Below are positions 51,960-63,705 of a stretch of DNA of 64,000 nucleotides, piece by piece (positions within the stretch are counted from its first letter, which is position 1; each line of letters starts with the position of its first letter). The translations under genes and the position numbers were made by a program. The notes under the pieces are model-generated. The model was not told the origin of the DNA. It ran no database searches and was given only the letters and a program-made list of their open reading frames with translations. Source of the DNA: Panagrolaimus kolymaensis (taxonomy: Eukaryota; Nematoda; Chromadorea; Rhabditida; Panagrolaimidae); assembly GCA_028622995.1 (NCBI GenBank), contig JAJQJQ010000088.1, forward strand, positions 124,001 to 188,000, in the 5' to 3' direction.

Positions 51960-52970
51960 TTGGAATAAAAAAAAGTGTTAAAACTTTTTTTTCTTTAATT
52001 TGATGAAAATCATTTATCTTTTGGACACTGCCTCAATTTACAAGTTTATTTATTATAGACGTTGCTTGCTTCATGGCAGCTTCGTCAAACCTTTAAAATG
52101 ATTTCAATTTTTGGAATAAAAAAAAGTGTTAAAACTTTTTTTTCTTTAATTTGATGAAAATCATTTATCTTTTGGACACTGCCTCAATTTACAAGTTTAT
52201 TTATTATAGACGTTGCTTGCTTCATGGCAGCTTCGTCAAACCTTTAAAATGATTTCAATTTTTGGAATAAAAAAAAGTGTTAAAACTTTTTTTTCTTTAA
52301 TTTGATGAAAATCATTTATCTTTTGGACACTGCCTCAATTTACAAGTTTATTTATTATAGACGTTGCTTGCTTCATGGCAGCTTCGTCAAACCTTTAAAA
52401 TGATTTCAATTTTTGGAATAAAAAAAAGTGTTAAAACTTTTTTTTCTTTAATTTGATGAAAATCATTTATCTTTTGGACACTGCCTCAATTTACAAGTTT
52501 ATTTATTATAGACGTTGCTTGCTTCATGGCAGCTTCGTCAAACCTTTAAAATGATTTCAATTTTTGGAATAAAAAAAAGTGTTAAAACTTTTTTTTCTTT
52601 AATTTGATGAAAATCATTTATCTTTTGGACACTGCCTCAATTTACAAGTTTATTTATTATAGACGTTGCTTGCTTCATGGCAGCTTCGTCAAACCTTTAA
52701 AATGATTTCAATTTTTGGAATAAAAAAAAGTGTTAAAACTTTTTTTTCTTTAATTTGATGAAAATCATTTATCTTTTGGACACTGCCTCAATTTACAAGT
52801 TTATTTATTATAGACGTTGCTTGCTTCATGGCAGCTTCGTCAAACCTTTAAAATGATTTCAATTTTTGGAATAAAAAAAAGTGTTAAAACTTTTTTTTCT
52901 TTAATTTGATGAAAATCATTTATCTTTTGGACACTGCCTCAATTTACAAGTTTATTTATTATAGACGTTG
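51960..52970 (+). repeat. Run of about seven apparently identical 151-bp units
   Basis: Seven successive units from about 51.97 kb share every variable site: TGATTTC, AAAGTG, eight T's, GATGAAAATCATTTATC, TAGACG and CGTC. A shorter run of the same type lies around 53.64-54.17 kb. Such runs indicate very recent single-unit expansion. Confidence 0.8.
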
Positions 52971-55776
52971 CTTGCTTCATGGCAGCTTCGTCAAACCTTT
53001 AAAATGATTTCAATTTTTGGAATAAAAAAAAGTGTTAAAACTTTTTTTTTCTTTAATTTGTTGAAAATCTTTTTTCTTTTGGACACTGCCTCAATTTACA
53101 AGTTTATTTATTATAGACGTTGCTTGCTTCATGGCAGCTTCGTCAAACCTTTAAAATGATTTCAATTTTTGGAATAAAAAAAAGTGTTAAAACTTTTTTT
53201 TTCTTTAATTTGTTGAAAATCTTTTTTCTTTTGGACACTGCCTCAATTTACAAGTTTATTTATTATAGACGTTGCTTGCTTCATGGCAGCTTCGTCAAAC
53301 CTTTAAAATGGTTTCAATTTTTGGAATAAAAAAAAGTGTTAAAACTTTTTTTTCTTTAATTTGATGAAAATCATTTTTCTTTTGGACACTGCCTCAATTT
53401 ACAAGTTTATTTATTATAGACGTTGCTTGCTTCATGGCAGCTTCGTCAAACCTTTAAAATGGTTTCAATTTTTGGAATAAAAAAATGTGTTAAAACTTTT
53501 TTTTTCTTTAATTTGTTGAAAATCTTTTTTCTTTTGGACACTGCCTCAATTTACAAGTTTATTTATTATAGACGTTGCTTGCTTCATGGCAGCTTCGTCA
53601 AACCTTTAAAATGATTTCAATTTTTGGAATAAAAAAAAGTGTTAAAACTTTTTTTTCTTTAATTTGATGAAAATCATTTATCTTTTGGACACTGCCTCAA
53701 TTTACAAGTTTATTTATTATAGACGTTGCTTGCTTCATGGCAGCTTCGTCAAACCTTTAAAATGATTTCAATTTTTGGAATAAAAAAAAGTGTTAAAACT
53801 TTTTTTTCTTTAATTTGATGAAAATCATTTATCTTTTGGACACTGCCTCAATTTACAAGTTTATTTATTATAGACGTTGCTTGCTTCATGGCAGCTTCGT
53901 CAAACCTTTAAAATGATTTCAATTTTTGGAATAAAAAAAAGTGTTAAAACTTTTTTTTCTTTAATTTGATGAAAATCATTTATCTTTTGGACACTGCCTC
54001 AATTTACAAGTTTATTTATTATAGACGTTGCTTGCTTCATGGCAGCTTCGTCAAACCTTTAAAATGATTTCAATTTTTGGAATAAAAAAAAGTGTTAAAA
54101 CTTTTTTTTCTTTAATTTGATGAAAATCATTTATCTTTTGGACACTGCCTCAATTTACAAGTTTATTTATTATAGACGTTGCTTGCTTCATGGCAGCTTC
54201 GTCAAACCTTTAAAATGGTTTCAATTTTTGGAATAAAAAAATGTGTTAAAACTTCTTTTTTTTTTAATTTGTTGAAAATCTTTTTTCTTTTGGACACTGC
54301 CTCAATTTACAAGTTTATTTATTATGGACGTTGCTTGCTTCATGGCAGCTTCGTCAAACCTTTAAAATGGTTTCAATTTTTGGAATAAAAAAATGTGTTA
54401 AAACTTTTTTTTTCTTTAATTTGTTGAAAATCTTTTTTCTTTTGGACACTGCCTCAATTTACAAGTTTATTTATTATAGACGTTGCTTGCTTCATGGCAG
54501 CTTCGTCAAACCTTTAAAATGATTTCAATTTTTGGAATAAAAAAAAGTGTTAAAACTTTTTTTTCTTTAATTTGATGAAAATCATTTATCTTTTGGACAC
54601 TGCCTCAATTTACAAGTTTATTTATTATAGACGTTGCTTGCTTCATGGCAGCTTCGTCAAACCTTTAAAATGGTTTCAATTTTTGGAATAAAAAAATGTG
54701 TTAAAACTTTTTTTTTCTTTAATTTGTTGAAAATCTTTTTTCTTTTGGACACTGCCTCAATTTACAAGTTTATTTATTATAGACGTTGCTTGCTTCATGG
54801 CAGCTTCGTCAAACCTTTAAAATGATTTCAATTTTTGGAATAAAAAAAAGTGTTAAAACTTTTTTTTCTTTAATTTGATTAAAATCATTTATCTTTTGGA
54901 CACTGCCTCAATTTACAAGTTTATTTATTATAGACGTTGCTTGCTTCATGGCAGCTTCGTCAAACCTTTAAAATGATTTCAATTTTTGGAATAAAAAAAA
55001 GTGTTAAAACTTTTTTTTCTTTAATTTGATGAAAATCATTTATCTTTTGGACACTGCCTCAATTTACAAGTTTATTTATTATAGACGTTGCTTGCTTCAT
55101 GGCAGCTTCATCAAACCTTTAAAATGATTTCAATTTTTGGAATAAAAAAAAGTGTTAAAACTTTTTTTTCTTTAATTTGATGAAAATCATTTATCTTTTG
55201 GACACTGCCTCAATTTACAAGTTTATTTATTATAGACGTTGCTTGCTTCATGGCAGCTTCGTCAAACCTTTAAAATGATTTCAATTTTTGGAATAAAAAA
55301 AAGTGTTAAAACTTTTTTTTCTTTAATTTGATGAAAATCATTTTTCTTTTGGACACTGCCTCAATTTACAAGTTTATTTATTATAGACGTTGCTTGCTTC
55401 ATGGCAGCTTCGTCAAACCTTTAAAATGATTTCAATTTTTGGAATAAAAAAAAGTGTTAAAACTTTTTTTTCTTTAATTTGATTAAAATCATTTATCTTT
55501 TGGACACTGCCTCAATTTACAAGTTTATTTATTATAGACGTTGCTTGCTTCATGGCAGCTTCATCAAACCTTTAAAATGGTTTCAATTTTTGGAATAAAA
55601 AAATGTGTTAAAACTTTTTTTTTCTTTAATTTGTTGAAAATCTTTTTTCTTTTGGACACTGCCTCAATTTACAAGTTTATTTATTATAGACGTTGCTTGC
55701 TTCATGGCAGCTTCGTCAAACCTTTAAAATGGTTTCAATTTTTGGAATAAAAAAAAGTGTTAAAACTTTTTTTTCT

Positions 55777-55840
55777 AAAATTCGATTAAAATAATTTTGA
55801 TTTTAGACACTTATAGAATTTATGCGTTTAAATATTATGG
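55777..55840 (+). repeat. Diverged half-unit D, copy 9
   Basis: First D of a second pair spaced 303 bp. The intervening unit again has nine T's, CATC and TTTTGAACAC, as in the pair at 43669. Confidence 0.9.
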
Positions 55841-56079
55841 ACGTTGCTTGCTTCATGGCAGCTTCATCAAACCTTTAAAATGATTTCAATTTTTGGAATA
55901 AAAAAATGTGTTAAAACTTTTTTTTTCTTTAATTTGTTGAAAATCTTTTTTCTTTTGAACACTGCCTCAATTTACAAGTTTATTTATTATGGACGTTGCT
56001 TGCTTCATGGCAGCTTCGTCAAACCTTTAAAATGGTTTCAATTTTTGGAATAAAAAAAAGTGTTAAAACTTTTTTTTCT

Positions 56080-56143
56080 AAAATTCGATTAAAATAATTT
56101 TGATTTTAGACACTTATAGAATATATGCGTTTAAATATTATGG
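56080..56143 (+). repeat. Diverged half-unit D, copy 10
   Basis: Second D of the pair, with a private change (GAATATATGCG instead of GAATTTATGCG). It is the last full D copy in the window. Confidence 0.9.
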
Positions 56144-56297
56144 ACGTTGCTTGCTTCATGGCAGCTTCATCAAACCTTTAAAATGATTTCAATTTTTGGA
56201 ATAAAAAAAAGTGTTAAAACTTTTTTTTCTTTAATTTGATGAAAATCATTTATCTTTTGGACACTGCCTCAATTTACAAGTTTATTTATTATAGACG

Positions 56298-59200
56298 TTG
56301 CATGCTTCATGGCAGCTTCGTCAAACCTTTAAAATGATTTCAATTTTTGGAATAAAAAAATGTGTTAAAACTTTTTTTTTCTTTAATTTGATGAAAATCA
56401 TTTATCTTTTGGACACTGCCTCAATTTACAAGTTTATTTATTATGTACGTTGCTTGCTTCATGGCAGCTTCGTCAAACCTTTAAAATGGTTTCAATTTTT
56501 GGAATAAAAAAATGTGTTAAAACTTTTTTTTTTTTTAATTTGATGAAAATCATTTATCTTTTGGACACTGCCTCAATTTACAAGTTTATTTATTATGGAC
56601 GTTGCTTGCTTCATGGCAGCTTCGTCAAACCTTTAAAATGGTTTCAATTTTTGGAATAAAAAAATGTGTTAAAACTTTTTTTTTCTTTAATTTGATGAAA
56701 ATCATTTATCTTTTGGACACTGCCTCAATTTACAAGTTTATTTATTATGGACGTTGCTTGCTTCATGGCAGCTTCGTCAAACCTTTAAAATGGTTTCAAT
56801 TTTTGGAATAAAAAAATGTGTTAAAACTTTTTTTTTCTTTAATTTGTTGAAAATCATTTATCTTTTGGACACTGCCACAATTTACAAGTTTATTTATTAT
56901 AGACGTTGCTTGCTTCATGGCAGCTTCGTCAAACCTTTAAAATGGTTTCAATTTTTGGAATAAAAAAATGTGTTAAAACTTCTTTTTTTTTTAATTTGTT
57001 GAAAATCTTTTTTCTTTTGGACACTGCCTCAATTTACAAGTTTATTTATTATGGACGTTGCTTGCTTCATGGCAGCTTCGTCAAACCTTTAAAATGATTT
57101 CTATTTTTGGAATAAAAAAATGTGTTAAAACTTTTTTTTTCTTTAATTTGATGAAAATCATTTATCTTTTGGACACTGCCTCAATTTACAAGTTTATTTA
57201 TTATGGACGTTGCTTGCTTCATGGCAGCTTCGTCAAACCTTTAAAATGGTTTCAATTTTTGGAATAAAAAAATGTGTTAAAACTTTTTTTTTCTTTAATT
57301 TGATGAAAATCATTTATCTTTTGGACACTGCCACAATTTACAAGTTTATTTATTATAGACGTTGCTTGCTTCATGGCAGCTTCGTCAAACCTTTAAAATG
57401 GTTTCAATTTTTGGAATAAAAAAATGTGTTAAAACTTTTTTTTTCGTTAATTTGATGAAAATCATTTATCTTTTGGACACTGCCACAATTTACAAGTTTA
57501 TTTATTATAGACGTTGCTTGCTTCATGGCAGCTTCGTCAAACCTTTAAAATGGTTTCAATTTTTGGAATAAAAAAATTTGTTAAAACTTTTTTTTTCTTT
57601 AATTTGATGAAAATCATTTATCTTTTGGACACTGCCACAATTTAAAAGTTTATTTATTATAGACGTTGCTTGCTTCATGGCAGCTTCGTCAAACCTTTAA
57701 AATGGTTTCAATTTTTGGAATAAAAAAATGTGTTAAAACTTCTTTTTTTTTTAATTTGTTGAAAATCTTTTTTCTTTTGGACACTGCCTCAATTTACAAG
57801 TTTATTTATTATGGACGTTGCTTGCTTCATGGCAGCTTCGTCAAACCTTTAAAATGGTTTCAATTTTTGGAATAAAAAAATGTGTTAAAACTTTTTTTTT
57901 CTTTAATTTGATGAAAATCATTTATCTTTTGGACACTGCCACAATTTACAAGTTTATTTATTATAGACGTTGCTTGCTTCATGGCAGCTTCGTCAAACCT
58001 TTAAAATGGTTTCAATTTTTGGAATAAAAAAATGTGTTAAAACTTTTTTTTTCTTTAATTTGATGAAAATCATTTATCTTTTGGACACTGCCACAATTTA
58101 CAAGTTTATTTATTATAGACGTTGCTTGCTTCATGGCAGCTTCGTCAAACCTTTAAAATGGTTTCAATTTTTGGAATAAAAAAATGTGTTAAAACTTCTT
58201 TTTTTTTTAATTTGTTGAAAATCTTTTTTCTTTTGGACACTGCCTCAATTTACAAGTTTATTTATTATGGACGTTGCTTGCTTCATGGCAGCTTCGTCAA
58301 ACCTTTAAAATGGTTTCAATTTTTGGAATAAAAAAATGTGTTAAAACTTTTTTTTTCTTTAATTTGATGAAAATCATTTATCTTTTGGACACTGCCACAA
58401 TTTACAAGTTTATTTATTATAGACGTTGCTTGCTTCATGGCAGCTTCGTCAAACCTTTAAAATGGTTTCAATTTTTGGAATAAAAAAATGTGTTAAAACT
58501 TTTTTTTTCGTTAATTTGATGAAAATCATTTATCTTTTGGACACTGCCACAATTTACAAGTTTATTTATTATAGACGTTGCTTGCTTCATGGCAGCTTCG
58601 TCAAACCTTTAAAATGGTTTCAATTTTTGGAATAAAAAAATGTGTTAAAACTTCTTTTTTTTTTAATTTGATGAAAATCATTTATCTTTTGGACACTGCC
58701 ACAATTTACAAGTTTATTTATTATAGACGTTGCTTGCTTCATGGCAGCTTCGTCAAACCTTTAAAATGGTTTCAATTTTTGGAATAAAAAAATGTGTTAA
58801 AACTTCTTTTTTTTTTAATTTGTTGAAAATCTTTTTTCTTTTGGACACTGCCTCAATTTACAAGTTTATTTATTATAGACGTTGCTTGCTTCATGGCAGC
58901 TTCGTCAAACCTTTAAAATGGTTTCAATTTTTGGAATAAAAAAATGTGTTAAAACTTCTTTTTTTTTTAATTTGATGAAAATCATTTATCTTTTGGACAC
59001 TGCCACAATTTACAAGTTTATTTATTATAGACGTTGCTTGCTTCATGGCAGCTTCGTCAAACCTTTAAAATGGTTTCAATTTTTGGAATAAAAAAATTTG
59101 TTAAAACTTTTTTTTTCTTTAATTTGATGAAAATCATTTATCTTTTGGACACTGCCACAATTTAAAAGTTTATTTATTATAGACGTTGCTTGCTTCATGG

Positions 59201-62146
59201 CAGCTTCGTCAAACCTTTAAAATGGTTTCAATTTTTGGAATAAAAAAATGTGTTAAAACTTCTTTTTTTTTTAATTTGTTGAAAATCTTTTTTCTTTTGG
59301 ACACTGCCTCAATTTACAAGTTTATTTATTATGGACGTTGCTTGCTTCATGGCAGCTTCGTCAAACCTTTAAAATGGTTTCAATTTTTGGAATAAAAAAA
59401 TGTGTTAAAACTTTTTTTTTCTTTAATTTGATGAAAATCATTTATCTTTTGGACACTGCCACAATTTACAAGTTTATTTATTATAGACGTTGCTTGCTTC
59501 ATGGCAGCTTCGTCAAACCTTTAAAATGGTTTCAATTTTTGGAATAAAAAAATGTGTTAAAACTTTTTTTTTCTTTAATTTGATGAAAATCATTTATCTT
59601 TTGGACACTGCCACAATTTACAAGTTTATTTATTATAGACGTTGCTTGCTTCATGGCAGCTTCGTCAAACCTTTAAAATGGTTTCAATTTTTGGAATAAA
59701 AAAATGTGTTAAAACTTCTTTTTTTTTTAATTTGTTGAAAATCTTTTTTCTTTTGGACACTGCCTCAATTTACAAGTTTATTTATTATGGACGTTGCTTG
59801 CTTCATGGCAGCTTCGTCAAACCTTTAAAATGGTTTCAATTTTTGGAATAAAAAAATGTGTTAAAACTTTTTTTTTCTTTAATTTGATGAAAATCATTTA
59901 TCTTTTGGACACTGCCACAATTTACAAGTTTATTTATTATAGACGTTGCTTGCTTCATGGCAGCTTCGTCAAACCTTTAAAATGGTTTCAATTTTTGGAA
60001 TAAAAAAATGTGTTAAAACTTTTTTTTTCGTTAATTTGATGAAAATCATTTATCTTTTGGACACTGCCACAATTTACAAGTTTATTTATTATAGACGTTG
60101 CTTGCTTCATGGCAGCTTCGTCAAACCTTTAAAATGGTTTCAATTTTTGGAATAAAAAAATGTGTTAAAACTTCTTTTTTTTTTAATTTGATGAAAATCA
60201 TTTATCTTTTGGACACTGCCACAATTTACAAGTTTATTTATTATAGACGTTGCTTGCTTCATGGCAGCTTCGTCAAACCTTTAAAATGGTTTCAATTTTT
60301 GGAATAAAAAAATGTGTTAAAACTTCTTTTTTTTTTAATTTGTTGAAAATCTTTTTTCTTTTGGACACTGCCTCAATTTACAAGTTTATTTATTATGGAC
60401 GTTGCTTGCTTCATGGCAGCTTCGTCAAACCTTTAAAATGGTTTCAATTTTTGGAATAAAAAAATGTGTTAAAACTTTTTTTTTCGTTAATTTGATGAAA
60501 ATCATTTATCTTTTGGACACTGCCACAATTTACAAGTTTATTTATTATAGACGTTGCTTGCTTCATGGCAGCTTCGTCAAACCTTTAAAATGGTTTCAAT
60601 TTTTGGAATAAAAAAATGTGTTAAAACTTCTTTTTTTTTTAATTTGTTGAAAATCTTTTTTCTTTTGGACACTGCCTCAATTTACAAGTTTATTTATTAT
60701 GGACGTTGCTTGCTTCATGGCAGCTTCGTCAAACCTTTAAAATGGTTTCAATTTTTGGAATAAAAAAATGTGTTAAAACTTTTTTTTTCTTTAATTTGAT
60801 GAAAATCATTTATCTTTTGGACACTGCCACAATTTACAAGTTTATTTATTATAGACGTTGCTTGCTTCATGGCAGCTTCGTCAAACCTTTAAAATGGTTT
60901 CAATTTTTGGAATAAAAAAATGTGTTAAAACTTTTTTTTTCGTTAATTTGATGAAAATCATTTATCTTTTGGACACTGCCACAATTTACAAGTTTATTTA
61001 TTATAGACGTTGCTTGCTTCATGGCAGCTTCGTCAAACCTTTAAAATGGTTTCAATTTTTGGAATAAAAAAATGTGTTAAAACTTTTTTTTTCTTTAATT
61101 TGATGAAAATCATTTATCTTTTGGACACTGCCACAATTTACAAGTTTATTTATTATAGACGTTGCTTGCTTCATGGCAGCTTCGTCAAACCTTTAAAATG
61201 GTTTCAATTTTTGGAATAAAAAAATGTGTTAAAACTTTTTTTTTCTTTAATTTGATGAAAATCATTTATCTTTTGGACACTGCCACAATTTACAAGTTTA
61301 TTTATTATGGACGTTGCTTGCTTCATGGCAGCTTCGTCAAACCTTTAAAATGGTTTCAATTTTTGGAATAAAAAAATGTGTTAAAACTTTTTTTTTCTTT
61401 AATTTGTTGAAAATCATTTATCTTTTGGACACTGCCTCAATTTACAAGTTTATTTATTATGGACGTTGCTTGCTTCATGGCAGCTTCGTCAAACCTTTAA
61501 AATGATTTCAATTTTTGGAATAAAAAAATGTGTTAAAACTTTTTTTTTCTTTAATTTGATGAAAATCATTTATCTTTTGGACACTGCCTCAATTTACAAG
61601 TTTATTTATTATGGACGTTGCTTGCTTCATGGCAGCTTCGTCAAACCTTTAAAATGATTTCAATTTTTGGAATAAAAAAATGTGTTAAAACTTTTTTTTT
61701 CGTTAATTTGATGAAAATCATTTATCTTTTGGACACTGCCACAATTTACAAGTTTATTTATTATAGACGTTGCTTGCTTCATGGCAGCTTCGTCAAACCT
61801 TTAAAATGGTTTCAATTTTTGGAATAAAAAAATGTGTTAAAACTTTTTTTTTCTTTAATTTGTTGAAAATCATTTATCTTTTGGACACTGCCACAATTTA
61901 CAAGTTTATTTATTATAGACGTTGCTTGCTTCATGGCAGCTTCGTCAAACCTTTAAAATGGTTTCAATTTTTGGAATAAAAAAATGTGTTAAAACTTTTT
62001 TTTTCTTTAATTTGTTGAAAATCATTTATCTTTTGGACACTGCCTCAATTTACAAGTTTATTTATTATGGACGTTGCTTGCTTCATGGCAGCTTCGTCAA
62101 ACCTTTAAAATGGTTTCAAATTTTGGAAATAAAAAAAGTGATTTAA
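56298..62146 (+). repeat. Long run of 152-bp (9-T) units
   Basis: Nearly every unit has nine or more bases in the T tract and a 152-bp period, with CGTCAAACCTTTAAAATGG. Variants used here and hardly elsewhere are CTGCCACAATTT (for CTGCCTCAATTT), AACTTCTTTTTTTTTTAA (a C inside the T tract, also once near 54254) and TTTCGTTAA (for TTTCTTTAA). They combine in many permutations. Confidence 0.85.
57500..60400 (+). repeat. 10-unit (1,520-bp) higher-order repeat, two copies
   Basis: Markers repeat exactly 1,520 bp apart: AAAAAATTTG at 57571 and 59091, TTTAAAAGTT at 57641 and 59161, and the TTCTTTT tracts near 57740/59260, 58195/59715, 58651/60171 and 58803/60323. The unit order agrees over about nine units. 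It fails at 57362/58882 and at 58882/60402, which delimits the duplication. One TATAGACG/TATGGACG difference is visible near 58875/60395. Confidence 0.85.
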
Positions 62147-62910
62147 CTTTTTTTTCTTTAATTCGATGAAAATCATTTATCTTTTGGACACTGCCTCAAT
62201 TTACAAGTTTATTTATTATGGACGTTGCTTGCTTCATGGCAGCTTCGTCAAACCTTTAAAATGGTTTCAAATTTTGGAAATAAAAAAAGTGATTTAACTT
62301 TTTTTTCTTTAATTTGATGAAAATCATTTATCTTTTGGACACTGCCTCAATTTACAAGTTTATTTATTATGGACGTTGCTTGCTTCATGGCAGCTTCGTC
62401 AAACCTTTAAAATGGTTTCAAATTTTGGAAATAAAAAAAGTGATTTAACTTTTTTTTCTTTAATTCGATGAAAATCTTTTTTCTTTTGGACACTGCCTCA
62501 GTTTACAAGTTTATTTATTATGGACGTTGCTTGCTTCATGGCAGCTTCGTCAAACCTTTAAAATGGTTTCAAATTTTGGAAATAAAAAAAGTGATTTAAC
62601 TTTTTTTTCTTTAATTTGATGAAAATCATTTATCTTTTGGACACTTCCTCAATTTACAAGTTTATTTATTATTGATGTTGCTTGCTTCATGGCAGCTTCG
62701 TCAAACCTTTAAAATGGTTTCAAATTTTGGAAATAAAAAAAGTGATTTAACTTTTTTTTCTTTAATTCGATGAAAATCTTTTTTCTTTTGGACACTGCCT
62801 CAATTTACAAGTTTATTTATTATTGATGTTGCTTGCTTCATGGCAGCTTCGTCAAACCTTTAAAATGGTTTCAATTTTTGGAATAAAAAAAAGGGTTAAA
62901 ACTTTTTTTC

Positions 62911-62950
62911 CTTTAATTAGATTAAAATAATTTCGATTTTAGACACTGCC
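62911..62950 (+). repeat. Hybrid arm, D-like left and normal right, copy 1
   Basis: CTTTAATTAGATTAAAATA followed by ATTTCGATTTTAG matches the D half-unit, then ACACTGCC onward is normal. It is preceded by AAGGGTTAAAAC, shared with the copy at 63666, 755 bp (five units) away. Confidence 0.85.
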
Positions 62951-63363
62951 TCAATTTACAAGTTTATTTATTATTGATGTTGCTTGCTTCATGGCAGCTT
63001 CGTCAAACCTTTAAAATGGTTTCAAATTTTGGAAATAAAAAAAGTGATTTAACTTTTTTTTCTTTAATTCGATGAAATTCTTTTTTCTTTTGGACACTGC
63101 CTCAATTTACAAGTTTATTTATTATTGATGTTGCTTGCTTCATGGCAGCTTCGTCAAACCTTTAAAATGGTTTCAAATTTTGGAAATAAAAAAAGTGATT
63201 TAACTTTTTTTTCTTTAATTCGATGAAAATCTTTTTTCTTTTGGACACTGCCTCAATTTACAAGTTTATTTATTATTGATGTTGCTTGCTTCATGGCAGC
63301 TTCGTCAAACCTTTAAAATGGTTTCAAATTTTGGAATAAAAAAAAGTGTTAAAACTTTTTTTC

Positions 63364-63403
63364 CTTTAATTAGATTAAAATAATTTCGATTTTAGACACT
63401 GCC
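63364..63403 (+). repeat. Hybrid arm, copy 2
   Basis: Same hybrid arm as at 62911, but preceded by AAGTGTTAAAAC instead of AAGGGTTAAAAC. Confidence 0.85.
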
Positions 63404-63513
63404 TCAATTTACAAGTTTATTTATTATAGACGTTGCTTGCTTCATGGCAGCTTCGTCAAACCTTTAAAATGGTTTCAATTTTTGGAATAAAAAAAAGTGT
63501 TAAAACTTTTTTT

Positions 63514-63554
63514 CTTTTAATTCGATTAAAATAATTTCGATTTTGGACACTGCC
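63514..63554 (+). repeat. Hybrid arm, copy 3, TTCGATT form
   Basis: CTTTTAATTCGATTAAAAT then AATTTCGATTTTGGACAC, the same sequence as the isolated hybrid at 39886-39926, about 23.6 kb away. Confidence 0.85.
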
Positions 63555-63665
63555 TCAATTTACAAGTTTATTTATTATAGACGTTGCTTGCTTCATGGCA
63601 GCTTCGTCAAACCTTTAAAATGGTTTCAATTTTTGGAATAAAAAAAAGGGTTAAAACTTTTTTTC

Positions 63666-63705
63666 CTTTAATTAGATTAAAATAATTTCGATTTTAGACA
63701 CTGCC
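63666..63705 (+). repeat. Hybrid arm, copy 4
   Basis: Same arm and same preceding AAGGGTTAAAAC as the copy at 62911. Confidence 0.85.

Larger units (their letters stand above)
42700..56297 (+). repeat. Mixed zone of 151- and 152-bp units with several short multimers
   Basis: Units alternate TGATTTC and TGGTTTC, AAAGTG and AAATGTG ends, and 8 or 9 T's. Nine-T units nearly all start GTTGAAAATCTTTTTT. Pairs of 9-T units recur at 44341/44493, 44947/45099 and 45402/45554 (606 then 455 bp spacing). A four-unit, 604-bp order (TGA-F, TGA-TATC, TGG-TATC, TGG-F) repeats about twice between 46.64 and 47.85 kb. Five 9-T units run from 49031 to 49830. Units that combine AAAGTG with nine T's lie near 51456, 51759, 52968 and 53120, and are recombinants of the two main types. 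Confidence 0.75.

Noticed and set aside
362..62146. About 100 plus-strand open frames of 63-74 codons as genes
   Set aside because: They start at TTG, are phase products of the satellite with nine T's, overlap each other by one unit, cannot continue through units of 151 or 152 bp, and have no resemblance to a known domain.
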